Assembly (NCBI GenBank): GCA_030837965.1
Contig: JAUTXP010000052.1
Coordinates: 33,625-97,624, forward strand
Direction: 5' to 3'
DNA from: Acidimicrobiaceae bacterium
Lineage (GTDB): Bacteria; Actinomycetota; Acidimicrobiia; Acidimicrobiales; JAUTXP01
Length of the DNA stretch: 64,000 nt
Shown here: piece by piece, positions 17,122 through 26,614 of the stretch
How the letters are laid out: each line of letters starts with the position of its first letter
Position numbering within the stretch: the first letter of the stretch is position 1
Program-made: the position numbers and the translations under genes
Notes under the pieces: generated by a model
Told to the model about the DNA's origin: nothing
Databases searched by the model: none
Seen by the model: the letters and a program-made list of their open reading frames with translations, nothing else

Positions 17122-17215
17122 CCTCCAGGCGGCCCGGCCGGCCTTCCCCGTGAGGGGGGTGGGCCCCGTGGCTTTGCGTCCCCGCCTTCCGACGGGTTTG
17201 CCTTTGTTCGGGAGT
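17122..17215 (-). promoter_or_regulatory. Cyclic-di-GMP-I (GEMM) riboswitch before the pseudopilin operon
   Basis: The minus strand reads AGGCAAACCCGTCGGAAGGC and then GGGGACGCAAAGCCACGGGG. These are the GEMM-I signatures GGCAAACC and GACGCAAAGCC. The first helix, CCCGTC/GGCGGG, is closed by the GNRA loop GGAA; the 3' segment GCCGGGCCGCC resembles the conserved terminal strand. The aptamer ends against the GGAGG ribosome site (17122-17126), and a CTCC just 5' of the aptamer could pair with it. Control of translation by c-di-GMP is therefore plausible. Sign and affinity cannot be read from sequence. Confidence 0.85.
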
Positions 17216-17391
17216 CGCCGTCTCTATCGACAAAACCACGCTCTGCGTTATATCGATCCGTGGAAATGGTCCGACCGGGCCAGGAGCCATAGCCCGATGT
17301 GACCCCGCCCGCGGCGACTACGGGCCCAGGCGGAATGACTGCCGGCCGCGTCGGCGGGCGGCCTTCACAACCCGGCTTCTAGGCTGCGGCC

Positions 17392-18324
17392 ATGACCAAG
17401 CCCTTCAGGTTCGGCGTGCAGTCCCAATTGGCCCCGGACGCCAAGGCGTGGCGGGACCGGGCCCGACAGGTCGAGGACATGGGGTACTCGACCTTCTGGA
17501 TTCCCGACCACTTCGGTGAGCAGTGGGGCCCGATCGCGGCCCTGACCGCGGCCGCGGACGCCACCACCACACTTCGAGTGGGCGCCCTGGTCTTCGACAA
17601 CGACTACCGCCACCCGGGGATGCTGGCCAAGGAGATGGCCACCCTCGACATCCTGAGCGAGGGGCGCATGGAGTTCGGCATCGGCGCCGGGTGGATGAAG
17701 AGCGACTACGAGGAGTACGGCCTCGATTACGACTCGCCGGGCGTGCGCATCGACCGCATGGTCGAGGGCCTGGCCGTCATCAAACAGCTCTGGACCGAGG
17801 GCGTGGCCAACTTCGAGGGCAAGCACTACCGCTACACCAATGCCAAGGGCGAGCCCCGGCCGGTCCAGCAGCCCCACCCCCCGGTGCTCATCGGCGGCGG
17901 AGGCAAGCGCATGCTCACCATCGCGGCCAAAGAGGCTGACATCATCGGCTTCAACACCAAGTTGACCGCGGGCTACGTCGGGCCCGAGGCCGCGGCCGAG
18001 GCCACGCCCGAGAAGTTCCGCGAGCGCATCCAGTGGGTGAAGGACGCGGCGGGCGACCGCCTGGACGGCTTGGAGTTCCAATGCTGGTCCGGCTTCTGCT
18101 TCGTCACCGACGACCGCCAAGGCGTGGCCGAGATGATGGGCCCGATGTTCGGCCTCACCCCCGAGCAGGCCCTGCAGGTCCCCATCGTCATGGCGGGCAC
18201 GGTCGACCAGATCGCCGAGTCGCTCCAAGAGCGCCGCGAGGAGTACGGCTTCAGCTATTGGTGCGTGCCCGGCGACGCCTACGAGGCCATGGCCCCAGTC
18301 GTGGCCAAGCTGGCCGGGACGTAA
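17392..18324 (+). CDS. LLM-class F420-dependent oxidoreductase
   Basis: 310 residues with the luciferase-like TIM-barrel pattern: FRFGVQSQLAPDAKAW, FWIPDHFGEQWGPIAALTAA, EMATLDILSEGRMEFGIGAGW and PHPPVLIGGGGKRML. These fit actinobacterial F420-dependent oxidoreductases of the TIGR03621-like group, but the substrate is unknown. TAGGCT lies 6 nt before the ATG, suggesting a leaderless mRNA. nadD begins 7 nt after the stop, so they may be cotranscribed. F420 use is inferred from family, not proven by sequence. Confidence 0.85.
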   Translation: MTKPFRFGVQSQLAPDAKAWRDRARQVEDMGYSTFWIPDHFGEQWGPIAALTAAADATTTLRVGALVFDNDYRHPGMLAKEMATLDILSEGRMEFGIGAGWMKSDYEEYGLDYDSPGVRIDRMVEGLAVIKQLWTEGVANFEGKHYRYTNAKGEPRPVQQPHPPVLIGGGGKRMLTIAAKEADIIGFNTKLTAGYVGPEAAAEATPEKFRERIQWVKDAAGDRLDGLEFQCWSGFCFVTDDRQGVAEMMGPMFGLTPEQALQVPIVMAGTVDQIAESLQERREEYGFSYWCVPGDAYEAMAPVVAKLAGT

Positions 18325-18331
18325 CCGGCAG

Positions 18332-18910
18332 GTGCGCATCGGGGTTCTGGGCGGCACGTTCGACCCCGTCCACGTTGCCCACGTCTTCGCGGGCGTCAGC
18401 GCCCGTCACGCCCTCGGCCTCGACCGCGTGCTTTTCACCGTCGCCAACGCCCCGTGGCAAAAGGCTGACCGCCGCATCACCAGCGCCGAGGACCGCTTCG
18501 CCATGGTGGCCGCGGCATTGGAGGGCGTCGACGGCCTCGAGGCCAGTCGCATCGAGATCGACAGAGGCGGTCCGACCTACACGGCCGACACCATGGCTGA
18601 CCTGGCTGCGGCCCACCCCGGCGCCGAGCTGTTCCTCATCGTGGGGACCGACGTGGCCGACGACCTCCACACGTGGGAGCGCGTTGACGAGCTGCGGGCC
18701 ACCGCGACCCTCGCCATCGTCAGCAGGCCCGGCGCGCCGCCGGTGCCCATGCCGGGCTGGCGCACGGCGACCGTGGAGATGCCGCTGCTCGACGTGTCGA
18801 GCACCGACCTGCGCCGCTGGGTCGGGGAGGGGCGGCCGGTCGACGGGCTGGTCCCGCCCGGGGCGGTCCGCTTGATCGCGGAACGCGGTCTGTACGCTCT
18901 GACTGGATGA
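18332..18910 (+). CDS. nadD: Nicotinate-nucleotide adenylyltransferase
   Basis: 192 residues. The nucleotidyltransferase motif GVLGGTFDPVHVAHV and the C-terminal SSTDLRRWV (the ISSTxIR-type motif) are intact, as is the TYTADTMADL block. It makes nicotinate adenine dinucleotide from NaMN and ATP in NAD biosynthesis. The start is GTG 18332, a few bases after the LLM gene. The stop overlaps the next ATG (ATGA). The order nadD, LytR_C protein, rsfS is standard in Actinobacteria. Confidence 0.95.
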   Translation: MRIGVLGGTFDPVHVAHVFAGVSARHALGLDRVLFTVANAPWQKADRRITSAEDRFAMVAAALEGVDGLEASRIEIDRGGPTYTADTMADLAAAHPGAELFLIVGTDVADDLHTWERVDELRATATLAIVSRPGAPPVPMPGWRTATVEMPLLDVSSTDLRRWVGEGRPVDGLVPPGAVRLIAERGLYALTG

Positions 18911-20148
18911 CGTTGCAGGACGACACGACGGTCGCCGAGGCCCCCGACCTCGACGTCGATGCCATCCACCTTCCTGACGTCACCCGGCGCACCGAGATCC
19001 GTCGGCAAAGGGCCGAGCGGCGTCGGTCCCGTCGCATCCGCAACCTCCGGTACGCGGGCGCCGCCCTCGTCGCGTTGCTGATCGTCGTCCTAGGCGTGGC
19101 GTTGTGGCCGTCCTCCAAACCAGGGCGGGTCTCGACCGCGAAGGGCGCGTCGACGCAAGGCGCGGCCGCCGCCGTCCCGCCCGTGCTGCTCGCCCAACAG
19201 GACTCGACGGGCAAGGCCGTCTCGCTCACCCTGCTGGTCCCCGGCGCGAAGGGCAAGGGCGGCGCCCTCATCCTCATCCCGCCCGGCACCATGACCGAGG
19301 TGGCGTCACTCGGTCTCGAGCCGGTGGGCACATCGCTGGCCCTCGGCGGCGCCCAGCGCCTCGACGCAACCATGGAGAACCTTCTCGGCGTGACCATCGG
19401 CGACGTGCTGGCCCTAGACGACGCCGCTCTGACCGGCTTGGTGCAGGCCGCGGGGCCTCTCACCGTGCGGGTGCCCGAGCGGGTGGAGCAGGTCGACGCC
19501 ACCGGCCGGGTCAACGTGCTCTACGAGCCTGGCCCGCACCGGGTGCCGGCCCAGGACGCGCCAGCCTTTTTGGCCGCAAAGGGGCAGAGCAACGACCTGG
19601 CCCGACTGGCCCGGCACCAGGCCTACTGGGATGCCTGGCTGGCTCGACTGAGGGACCAGCGGTCGGCGGTGCCACAGCAGCCGCCAGGGCTGGCCAAGGC
19701 CGTGAACGCGCTCTTGTCTGGTGGCCCCGACGACGTGGTGACCCGCGTGCTGCCTGTCCAGGCCCTCGGTGCTTCCGGCGAGGACGGCGAGCTGTACCAG
19801 GTCCAGGCCGACGAGCTTCGGCGGATGGTCGGTTCGCTCTTCCCCGGGCCGCGGCCCGGCGCATCCGTGCGCCCCCGGCTGCAGATCCTCAACGGCACTG
19901 GCGCGGTGGGCCTGGCCCAGCAGGTGTCGGACCAGCTCCGGCCCCTCGGCGTGGAGGTCAAGCTGACCGGCAACGCGGGCAGGCTCGACTACACCGAGAC
20001 CCAAGTGGTGTTCTACCGGCGCAGTGACGAGGCTGTGGCCCAGCGGGTACAAAAGGCCTTGGGCGCGGGGCGGCTGGTGTTGAGCCGCAACCCGCTCGAC
20101 GTCGTCGACGTGACCGTCATCGTGGGAAGGGACTACAAGCCGCAGTGA
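18907..20148 (+). CDS. Membrane-anchored LytR C-terminal-domain protein with degenerate LCP-like region
   Basis: 413 residues. A basic cytoplasmic segment (RRQRAERRRSRRIRNLR) precedes one transmembrane helix (AGAALVALLIVVLGVALW). The extracytoplasmic part resembles a weakly conserved LCP domain (GALILIPPGTMTEV, LDATMENLLGVTIGDVLALD), but I do not see the full set of Arg/Asp residues of active LCP enzymes. The last 95 residues are a LytR_C domain (PRLQILNGTGAVGLAQQVSD). It sits between nadD and rsfS, its usual place, and is likely involved in cell-envelope assembly. Confidence 0.82.
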   Translation: MTLQDDTTVAEAPDLDVDAIHLPDVTRRTEIRRQRAERRRSRRIRNLRYAGAALVALLIVVLGVALWPSSKPGRVSTAKGASTQGAAAAVPPVLLAQQDSTGKAVSLTLLVPGAKGKGGALILIPPGTMTEVASLGLEPVGTSLALGGAQRLDATMENLLGVTIGDVLALDDAALTGLVQAAGPLTVRVPERVEQVDATGRVNVLYEPGPHRVPAQDAPAFLAAKGQSNDLARLARHQAYWDAWLARLRDQRSAVPQQPPGLAKAVNALLSGGPDDVVTRVLPVQALGASGEDGELYQVQADELRRMVGSLFPGPRPGASVRPRLQILNGTGAVGLAQQVSDQLRPLGVEVKLTGNAGRLDYTETQVVFYRRSDEAVAQRVQKALGAGRLVLSRNPLDVVDVTVIVGRDYKPQ

Positions 20149-20164
20149 GCAGCGTGAGCAGCAA

Positions 20165-20563
20165 GTGAGCAGCGACAGCCGAGCAACTCGTTCCGTCGAC
20201 TTGGCCGTCGTGGCGGCCAGGGCCGCATCGGGCAAGAAGGCCGACGACGTGATTGTGTTGAAGGTCGGCTCGGTGCTGGCCATCACCGACGTGTTCGTCA
20301 TCGCCTCGGCGGGCAACGACCGTCTGGTGCGCACCATTGCCGACGAGGTCGAGCGCCAGGTGAAAGAAGCGGGCGGGCCGGGGCCGCTGCGGGTCGAGGG
20401 CAAGGCCGACGCCCGGTGGCTGCTGCTCGACTACGGCGACTTCGTGGTCCACGTGTTCCTGGACGAGGTTCGCAAGTTCTACGACCTCGAACGGCTGTGG
20501 TCCGACGCGCCGCGCGTGGACTGGGAAGAGGGCGCCGCGCCCGCAGTCTCTTCGTCGGCCTGA
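20165..20563 (+). CDS. rsfS: Ribosomal silencing factor RsfS
   Basis: 132 residues. Conserved RsfS blocks are present: KKADDVIVLKVGSVLAITDV, FVIASAGNDRLVRTIADEVE, VEGKADARWLLLDYGDFVVH and VFLDEVRKFYDLERLW. The protein binds uL14 and blocks subunit joining in nutrient limitation. The stop of the previous gene is followed by three closely spaced GTGAGCAGC repeats; only the third (20165) is in this frame. A strong hairpin terminator follows. Confidence 0.95.
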   Translation: MSSDSRATRSVDLAVVAARAASGKKADDVIVLKVGSVLAITDVFVIASAGNDRLVRTIADEVERQVKEAGGPGPLRVEGKADARWLLLDYGDFVVHVFLDEVRKFYDLERLWSDAPRVDWEEGAAPAVSSSA

Positions 20564-20572
20564 GCCCAGCCC

Positions 20573-20607
20573 CGCCTTCCCACAGGGACTGGCCCTGCGG
20601 GAAGGCG
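20573..20607. terminator. Bidirectional hairpin terminator
   Basis: CGCCTTCCC-A-CAGGG, a 5-nt loop, then CCCTG-C-GGGAAGGCG forms a 14-bp stem with one mismatched pair. It lies between the convergent rsfS and LPXTG genes and follows the rsfS stop by 10 nt. There is no long U tract, which is common in high-GC genomes. Confidence 0.75.
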
Positions 20608-20625
20608 AGACGTGGCATGGCCGGT

Positions 20626-21504
20626 TCAGGCCGCAGCCGCCCGTGACCTGCGCACCAGGAACGTCCCGGTGCCCAGGAGGGCGACAGCCGCCAGCGCCAG
20701 CGTGAGCAAGTCCGCGCCGGCTCCCGTCAGCGGCAGGGCGGCACTGCCCCGAACCGCTTGTGCGCCCATGACCGCGGTGCCCGAGCCGCCCCCGCCCCGC
20801 GTCTCCGCTGAGGCCAGGACTGCGCCGGATGCCGCGCCCGCCGGCGCGATGTCAGCCCGCTCGAAGCCGACGCCCTCGACCTGGGTGACAATGCAGTCCC
20901 GCGAGTCGATGACCCCGTCCCCGTTGGCGTCGACGGCCATCTGGCCGCCTGCGCACTCGGTTGCAGGCTTGGGTGCGTCGTCGGCCGAGTGGCCGCCCGA
21001 CATCTCGGTGCCGCCGACCACAGGGGGCGGCGTATGGGTGGAGCCCGTCGAGCCGGAGCCGGTCGTGCCGGAGCCCGTCGAGCCGGTGCCCGTCGAGCCG
21101 GAGCCCGTCGAGCCCGTGCGGCAACCGGTGTGGGCCGGGTTGGATCGCCCGACGCCATGGTTGCCATCACACTCATAGCCATTGTTGTGGTCAGACCCGC
21201 CGGGCGCCTGGCCCTTGGGGTTCTTGTTGTCGGCCTTGCCGACACAGCCCGCGCAGGGCTTGCCCTTTGCCTCTCCTCCACCGTTGCCGTTGCCCGACGG
21301 CGAGCCGTCACGGGTGCTGTCGTACGACCCGTGCTGGTTGGCGCCGTGACCTGAGTAGTCGGCGTTGGACGCGGGCTGGGGGGAGGAGGTGTCTGTGTCG
21401 TGCTTGGGGGCGGCCGATGCAACACCGGTCAGTAGGAAGAGGCCAACGGCGACTCCGCAGATGAATGTGACGACGCGTCGAAGACTGGTCGTATTGGTGG
21501 ACAC
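20626..21504 (-). CDS. Secreted LPXTG-anchored surface protein with Ser/Gly/Thr repeat and Ca-loop-like segment
   Basis: 292 residues from GTG 21504, with GGGAG 6 nt upstream. A signal peptide (FICGVAVGLFLLTGVASA) is followed by a Cys-containing module CAGCVGKADNKNPKGQAPGG...NNGYECDGNHGVG, a GSTGSGSTGTGSTGSG repeat stalk, and VDANGDGVIDSRD, which resembles a dockerin/EF-hand calcium loop. The C-terminus is a full sortase signal: LPLTG, then a hydrophobic helix and RRSRAAAA. No sortase gene is in the window. It is expected to be covalently bound to the cell wall. A hairpin in the leader lies 12 nt upstream of the ribosome site. Confidence 0.82.
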   Translation of the reverse strand: MSTNTTSLRRVVTFICGVAVGLFLLTGVASAAPKHDTDTSSPQPASNADYSGHGANQHGSYDSTRDGSPSGNGNGGGEAKGKPCAGCVGKADNKNPKGQAPGGSDHNNGYECDGNHGVGRSNPAHTGCRTGSTGSGSTGTGSTGSGTTGSGSTGSTHTPPPVVGGTEMSGGHSADDAPKPATECAGGQMAVDANGDGVIDSRDCIVTQVEGVGFERADIAPAGAASGAVLASAETRGGGGSGTAVMGAQAVRGSAALPLTGAGADLLTLALAAVALLGTGTFLVRRSRAAAA

Positions 21505-21526
21505 TGCTTGCTCCCGTCCGGTAGAG

Positions 21527-21545
21527 GAGGCGCAGGATGCGCCTC
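21527..21545 (-). promoter_or_regulatory. Leader hairpin of the LPXTG gene
   Basis: GAGGCGCA-TCC-TGCGCCTC (minus strand) is a perfect 8-bp stem with a 3-nt loop, 12 nt before the GGGAG ribosome site. It may stabilise or regulate the mRNA. In the rest of the 21505-21800 gap I see only uncharacterised leader and promoter sequence. Confidence 0.4.
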
Positions 21546-21800
21546 GTGCTGGGCGGGTCGGTCGCGCCACTCACTCCCCGTGCGGTCTAGGCGCCCGCTT
21601 TGTCTCCGTGCCCCTGGCTGGGGCCGGTGAGGATCGCACGGATCAATGCTTCCCTGTCGGGCCTCGCCGCCGGCTCCGGATGCCGCCGTCGTGATCCGAC
21701 GGTGGATACATCGGTCGACCACTCTCCGTGCTTGAGGAGGATGTGGCCCGATTGGGCCAGGCGTGTCACCGCCCGCCTCTGCGCTCTATGCGGTCGGCCG

Positions 21801-22700
21801 TCAGCCGCCGACGGCGATGGGCGCCTCGTGATGGTCGAGCCACTGGGCCGTAGTGGCATAGCCCTGGTCCACGAGTTTGCGGGAGTGGCGGAAGTCGTCG
21901 TAGCGGAGCTTGCCGGGATCGACTCCGGGCAGGACGAGCAGCTCGACGCCTTCGGGCGGGTCGGCCACCTCGCGCAGGAAACGATGGTTGCGGGCGATGG
22001 AAAAGGACTGCACGAGCACGTCGAGCGGCTTGCGGGGCTGGGGCCGAGGCCGCTCGAAGTTGCCCACGTGGAAGACGACGATGCGGGTGCCGCCCAACAC
22101 CAGGCCCCGGGAGATGGGGACGTTGTCGACGACGGCACCGTCGATCAGCAGGTCGTCGCCGATCTGCACGGGCGGGAAGATGGCGGGAAGGGCGGCCGAG
22201 GCCAGGATGGGGTCGACGACAGGCCCGGTGCTGAACCAGCGGTCGTGGCCGGTGGACAGGGACGTGGCCACCACTTGGAACGGGAGCGGGAACTCCTCGA
22301 AGGTCTGCCAGGGGAGGGTGGTCTCGAGCAGCCTGCGCAGGCCGTCGTTGGGTTGCAGGGAATGGCCTCGGTGGGTGAGCAGGCGCAGGCCGGAGAGGCG
22401 TCCGGCCGGGCAGATCACGTCTTCTTTGATGGCCAGCCAGATGTCGGCCAAACGCTCCATGCCGGTGAGCGAGGGGTCGGCCGCCACCGCGGCCGCGTTC
22501 AGGGCGCCGACGGAGCACCCGACCACCGCGTCCGGGACGATGCCGCGCTCGATGACCGCTTTGAGCATGCCCACCTGGATGGCGCCCAGGTTGCCGCCGC
22601 CGCCGAGCACGAAGACCGTGCGCGACGGGTTGCCCTCGCCGTTGCCGTCTGTTGGCGCCTGGTCGTGTCGGCGCACCCATGGAAGGTGAAGGATCGACAT
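21801..22700 (-). CDS. Patatin-like phospholipase (RssA-type)
   Basis: 299 residues. The oxyanion loop GGGGNLGAIQVGML, the nucleophile elbow GCSVGALNAAAVA (Ser in G-x-S-x-G) and the Asp motif IDGAVVDNVPI are all in order, so the Ser-Asp dyad looks intact. It is cytoplasmic or peripheral, with no signal peptide. Family members hydrolyse lipid acyl esters. ATG 22700 has GAAGGGGAA 5 nt upstream. The 410-nt region upstream, shared with a divergent XRE gene, is full of inverted repeats. Confidence 0.88.
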   Translation of the reverse strand: MSILHLPWVRRHDQAPTDGNGEGNPSRTVFVLGGGGNLGAIQVGMLKAVIERGIVPDAVVGCSVGALNAAAVAADPSLTGMERLADIWLAIKEDVICPAGRLSGLRLLTHRGHSLQPNDGLRRLLETTLPWQTFEEFPLPFQVVATSLSTGHDRWFSTGPVVDPILASAALPAIFPPVQIGDDLLIDGAVVDNVPISRGLVLGGTRIVVFHVGNFERPRPQPRKPLDVLVQSFSIARNHRFLREVADPPEGVELLVLPGVDPGKLRYDDFRHSRKLVDQGYATTAQWLDHHEAPIAVGG

Positions 22701-22872
22701 GGGCGTTCCCCTTCTCTGCCCCTGTGTTCGGAGTACGCCCCGCGACCGTTGTCCGGCAATGGCCCGATGTGGTCATTTTGGGCGCAGCCCGTGGCTAGTC
22801 CGGGACGCCTTACGCGGGTTCGTGGGGTTCGGACGGCCCCGAGCTGGACGTGGCCGGGCCCGCGTGGTTTTC

Positions 22873-22923
22873 GCATTTGGGCGCAGTTGACCACCGCCAC
22901 GGTGCACAACTGCGCCCAAATGC
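22873..22923. repeat. 17-bp perfect inverted repeat
   Basis: GCATTTGGGCGCAGTTG and its exact reverse complement CAACTGCGCCCAAATGC are separated by 17 nt. It may be an operator for the adjacent XRE regulator or an RNA hairpin. It differs in sequence from the CTGGAGGACAT element 50 nt away. Confidence 0.75.
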
Positions 22924-22972
22924 CGGCGGGGCCGCGCCCAAATGCCGGGCCGCCCCCGCCGCCCTTGCCGGA

Positions 22973-23015
22973 CTGGAGGACATGGACTGCGGAAACCGCA
23001 GTCCATGTCCTCCAG
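22973..23015. repeat. Dispersed palindromic element, copy 1 (CTGGAGGACAT family)
   Basis: CTGGAGGACATGGACTGCGG, the loop AAA, then the exact reverse complement: a 20-bp perfect stem. The outer CTGGAGGACAT/ATGTCCTCCAG arms are shared with copies at 35307 and 63407 and a half copy at 50505, whereas the inner part differs. Confidence 0.85.
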
Positions 23016-23110
23016 ACGTGCTTGGAGGCGCGCGAAAGCCTGGCGCGGCGGGCCAAAAATCCCTTGGGAGTGTCCCACACGCCGGGTGTCGCACCGACGA
23101 TACTCATAGG

Positions 23111-23401
23111 ATGCAACCCATGGAGATGCCCACCCCCCGGGCCAACATTGTGTTCGGGCAGCGCTTGCGGGCCGTGCGCAAAGATCGGGGCTGGACGCTG
23201 CGCGTCCTGGCCTCGAAGGCCGGCGTGCATTGGACATACCTCGGCCAAGTGGAGCGCGGCGAGCGCAACGTGTCGCTGCTCACCATCCTGCGATTGTCGA
23301 AGGCCTTGGGCATCGACGCAGGCGTGTTGCTCAAGGGCCTGCGGGCCGACGTGGACCCTGGCCATGAGGCCGACCCCGACCAGCCTTCCGACGACGACTG
23401 A
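23111..23401 (+). CDS. Small XRE-family regulator
   Basis: 96 residues from ATG 23111 (in-frame ATGs also at 23120 and 23126). It is a single XRE domain: FGQRLRAVRKDRGWTLRVLA, SKAGVHWTYLGQVERGERN and VSLLTILRLSKALGIDAGVL, followed by a short acidic tail. A GATACT-like sequence 6 nt before the first ATG is compatible with a leaderless start. The inverted repeats upstream are candidate binding sites and would place patatin under its control. Confidence 0.85.
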   Translation: MQPMEMPTPRANIVFGQRLRAVRKDRGWTLRVLASKAGVHWTYLGQVERGERNVSLLTILRLSKALGIDAGVLLKGLRADVDPGHEADPDQPSDDD

Positions 23402-23498
23402 GCCAACCAGGCGGACGCGCAATGCGGACGGGCAGCGCAGGCCTGTCAGTGCGGGCGGACAGTGCGCCACCGCCGCTGGCAAGCCGCACGGCGGGGAG

Positions 23499-23571
23499 TG
23501 GAGCTGATGAGAATCGAACTCACGACCTCTTGCATGCCATGCAAGCGCTCTGCCAACTGAGCTACAGCCCC
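23499..23571 (-). tRNA. tRNA-Ala (anticodon GGC)
   Basis: The minus strand folds as a 73-nt cloverleaf: acceptor GGGGCTG/CAGCTCC, D-arm GCTCAGTTGGCAGAGC, anticodon arm CTTGC-ATGGCAT-GCAAG with anticodon GGC, and T-arm GTGAG-TTCGATT-CTCAT. Discriminator A follows; CCA is not encoded. Confidence 0.96.
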
Positions 23572-23721
23572 GAAGGACGATCAAGATAGCAGCCCCCGTC
23601 GGCGCCCCTCAGACCCGTATGAACCGCCACGGCGCCGCCAATCACCGCCCACGGCGCCCCCCGACGCACCCCCTTCCAATCCAGCCGGGACGCTTCGGCC
23701 GCATCACTACCATCGGCGGCC

Positions 23722-26139
<2,418 letters not shown>

Positions 26140-26143
26140 CCGC

Positions 26144-26614
26144 ATGCCGTTGACTGTGGTCGTCGTGGACGACGAGCCCATGATCCGCGACCTGCTCAGG
26201 CTCAGGCTGCGCCTCGACGGTCGGTTCGCCGTGGTCGGCGAGGCCAACGACCCCGACCACGGCCTCACCCTGGTTCAAGACCATCGCCCCGACGTGGTGC
26301 TGCTCGACGTGCACCTGGCCGAGGACTCCGGCCTGCGCGTGCTGGAGGCCATGGCGGCCCGGTCGCCCGACACCAAGCTGGTGGTCTTCAGCGGAGCGGC
26401 CCAGCCCGAGATGGTCGAAAGGGCCTATCGACTGGGCGCCCACCTCGTCGTGGAGAAGCTGATGAATTCGGACGCGCTGGCCGACGCCATGGCCGCGCTG
26501 TGCACCGCTGGGGGTGCGCCGAGTGACGGCGCCGACAACCCCCGTGAGTCTTTGGGGAAAGAAGCCCGGCATCCGGTAACCGGCCCTGAGGCGAGGCAGT
26601 CGGAGCCACCGTGA
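26144..26614 (+). CDS. Single-domain response regulator
   Basis: 156 residues. A receiver domain fills residues 1-120: VVVVDDEPMIRDLL (acidic pair), DVVLLDVHLAEDSG (phospho-Asp) and VVFSGAA/VVEKLM (Ser and Lys switch residues). The last 35 residues are low-complexity with no output domain. It sits 4 nt after leuS and overlaps the FAAL start (GTGA), so it probably controls or accompanies that gene by protein contact rather than DNA binding. No histidine kinase is adjacent. Confidence 0.88.
   Translation: MPLTVVVVDDEPMIRDLLRLRLRLDGRFAVVGEANDPDHGLTLVQDHRPDVVLLDVHLAEDSGLRVLEAMAARSPDTKLVVFSGAAQPEMVERAYRLGAHLVVEKLMNSDALADAMAALCTAGGAPSDGADNPRESLGKEARHPVTGPEARQSEPP

Larger units (their letters stand above)
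22701..23110. other. 410-nt intergenic region with stacked inverted repeats
   Basis: No gene is supported here between the divergent patatin and XRE genes. The core TTTGGGCGCAG occurs twice on the plus strand (near 22777 and 22876) and once exactly inverted (near 22910), with a shorter inverted partial copy near 22935. Two long palindromes are listed separately. The antisense ORFs in the track have no recognisable domains. Confidence 0.6.

Noticed and set aside
20145-20173. Three GTGAGCAGC repeats at the start of rsfS
   Set aside because: Only the third GTG is in the rsfS frame; a simple local duplication explains the repeats.
26540-26600. Possible riboswitch-like GA-rich segment in the 3' part of the response regulator gene
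   Set aside because: It matches no riboswitch consensus I know and lies inside coding sequence.
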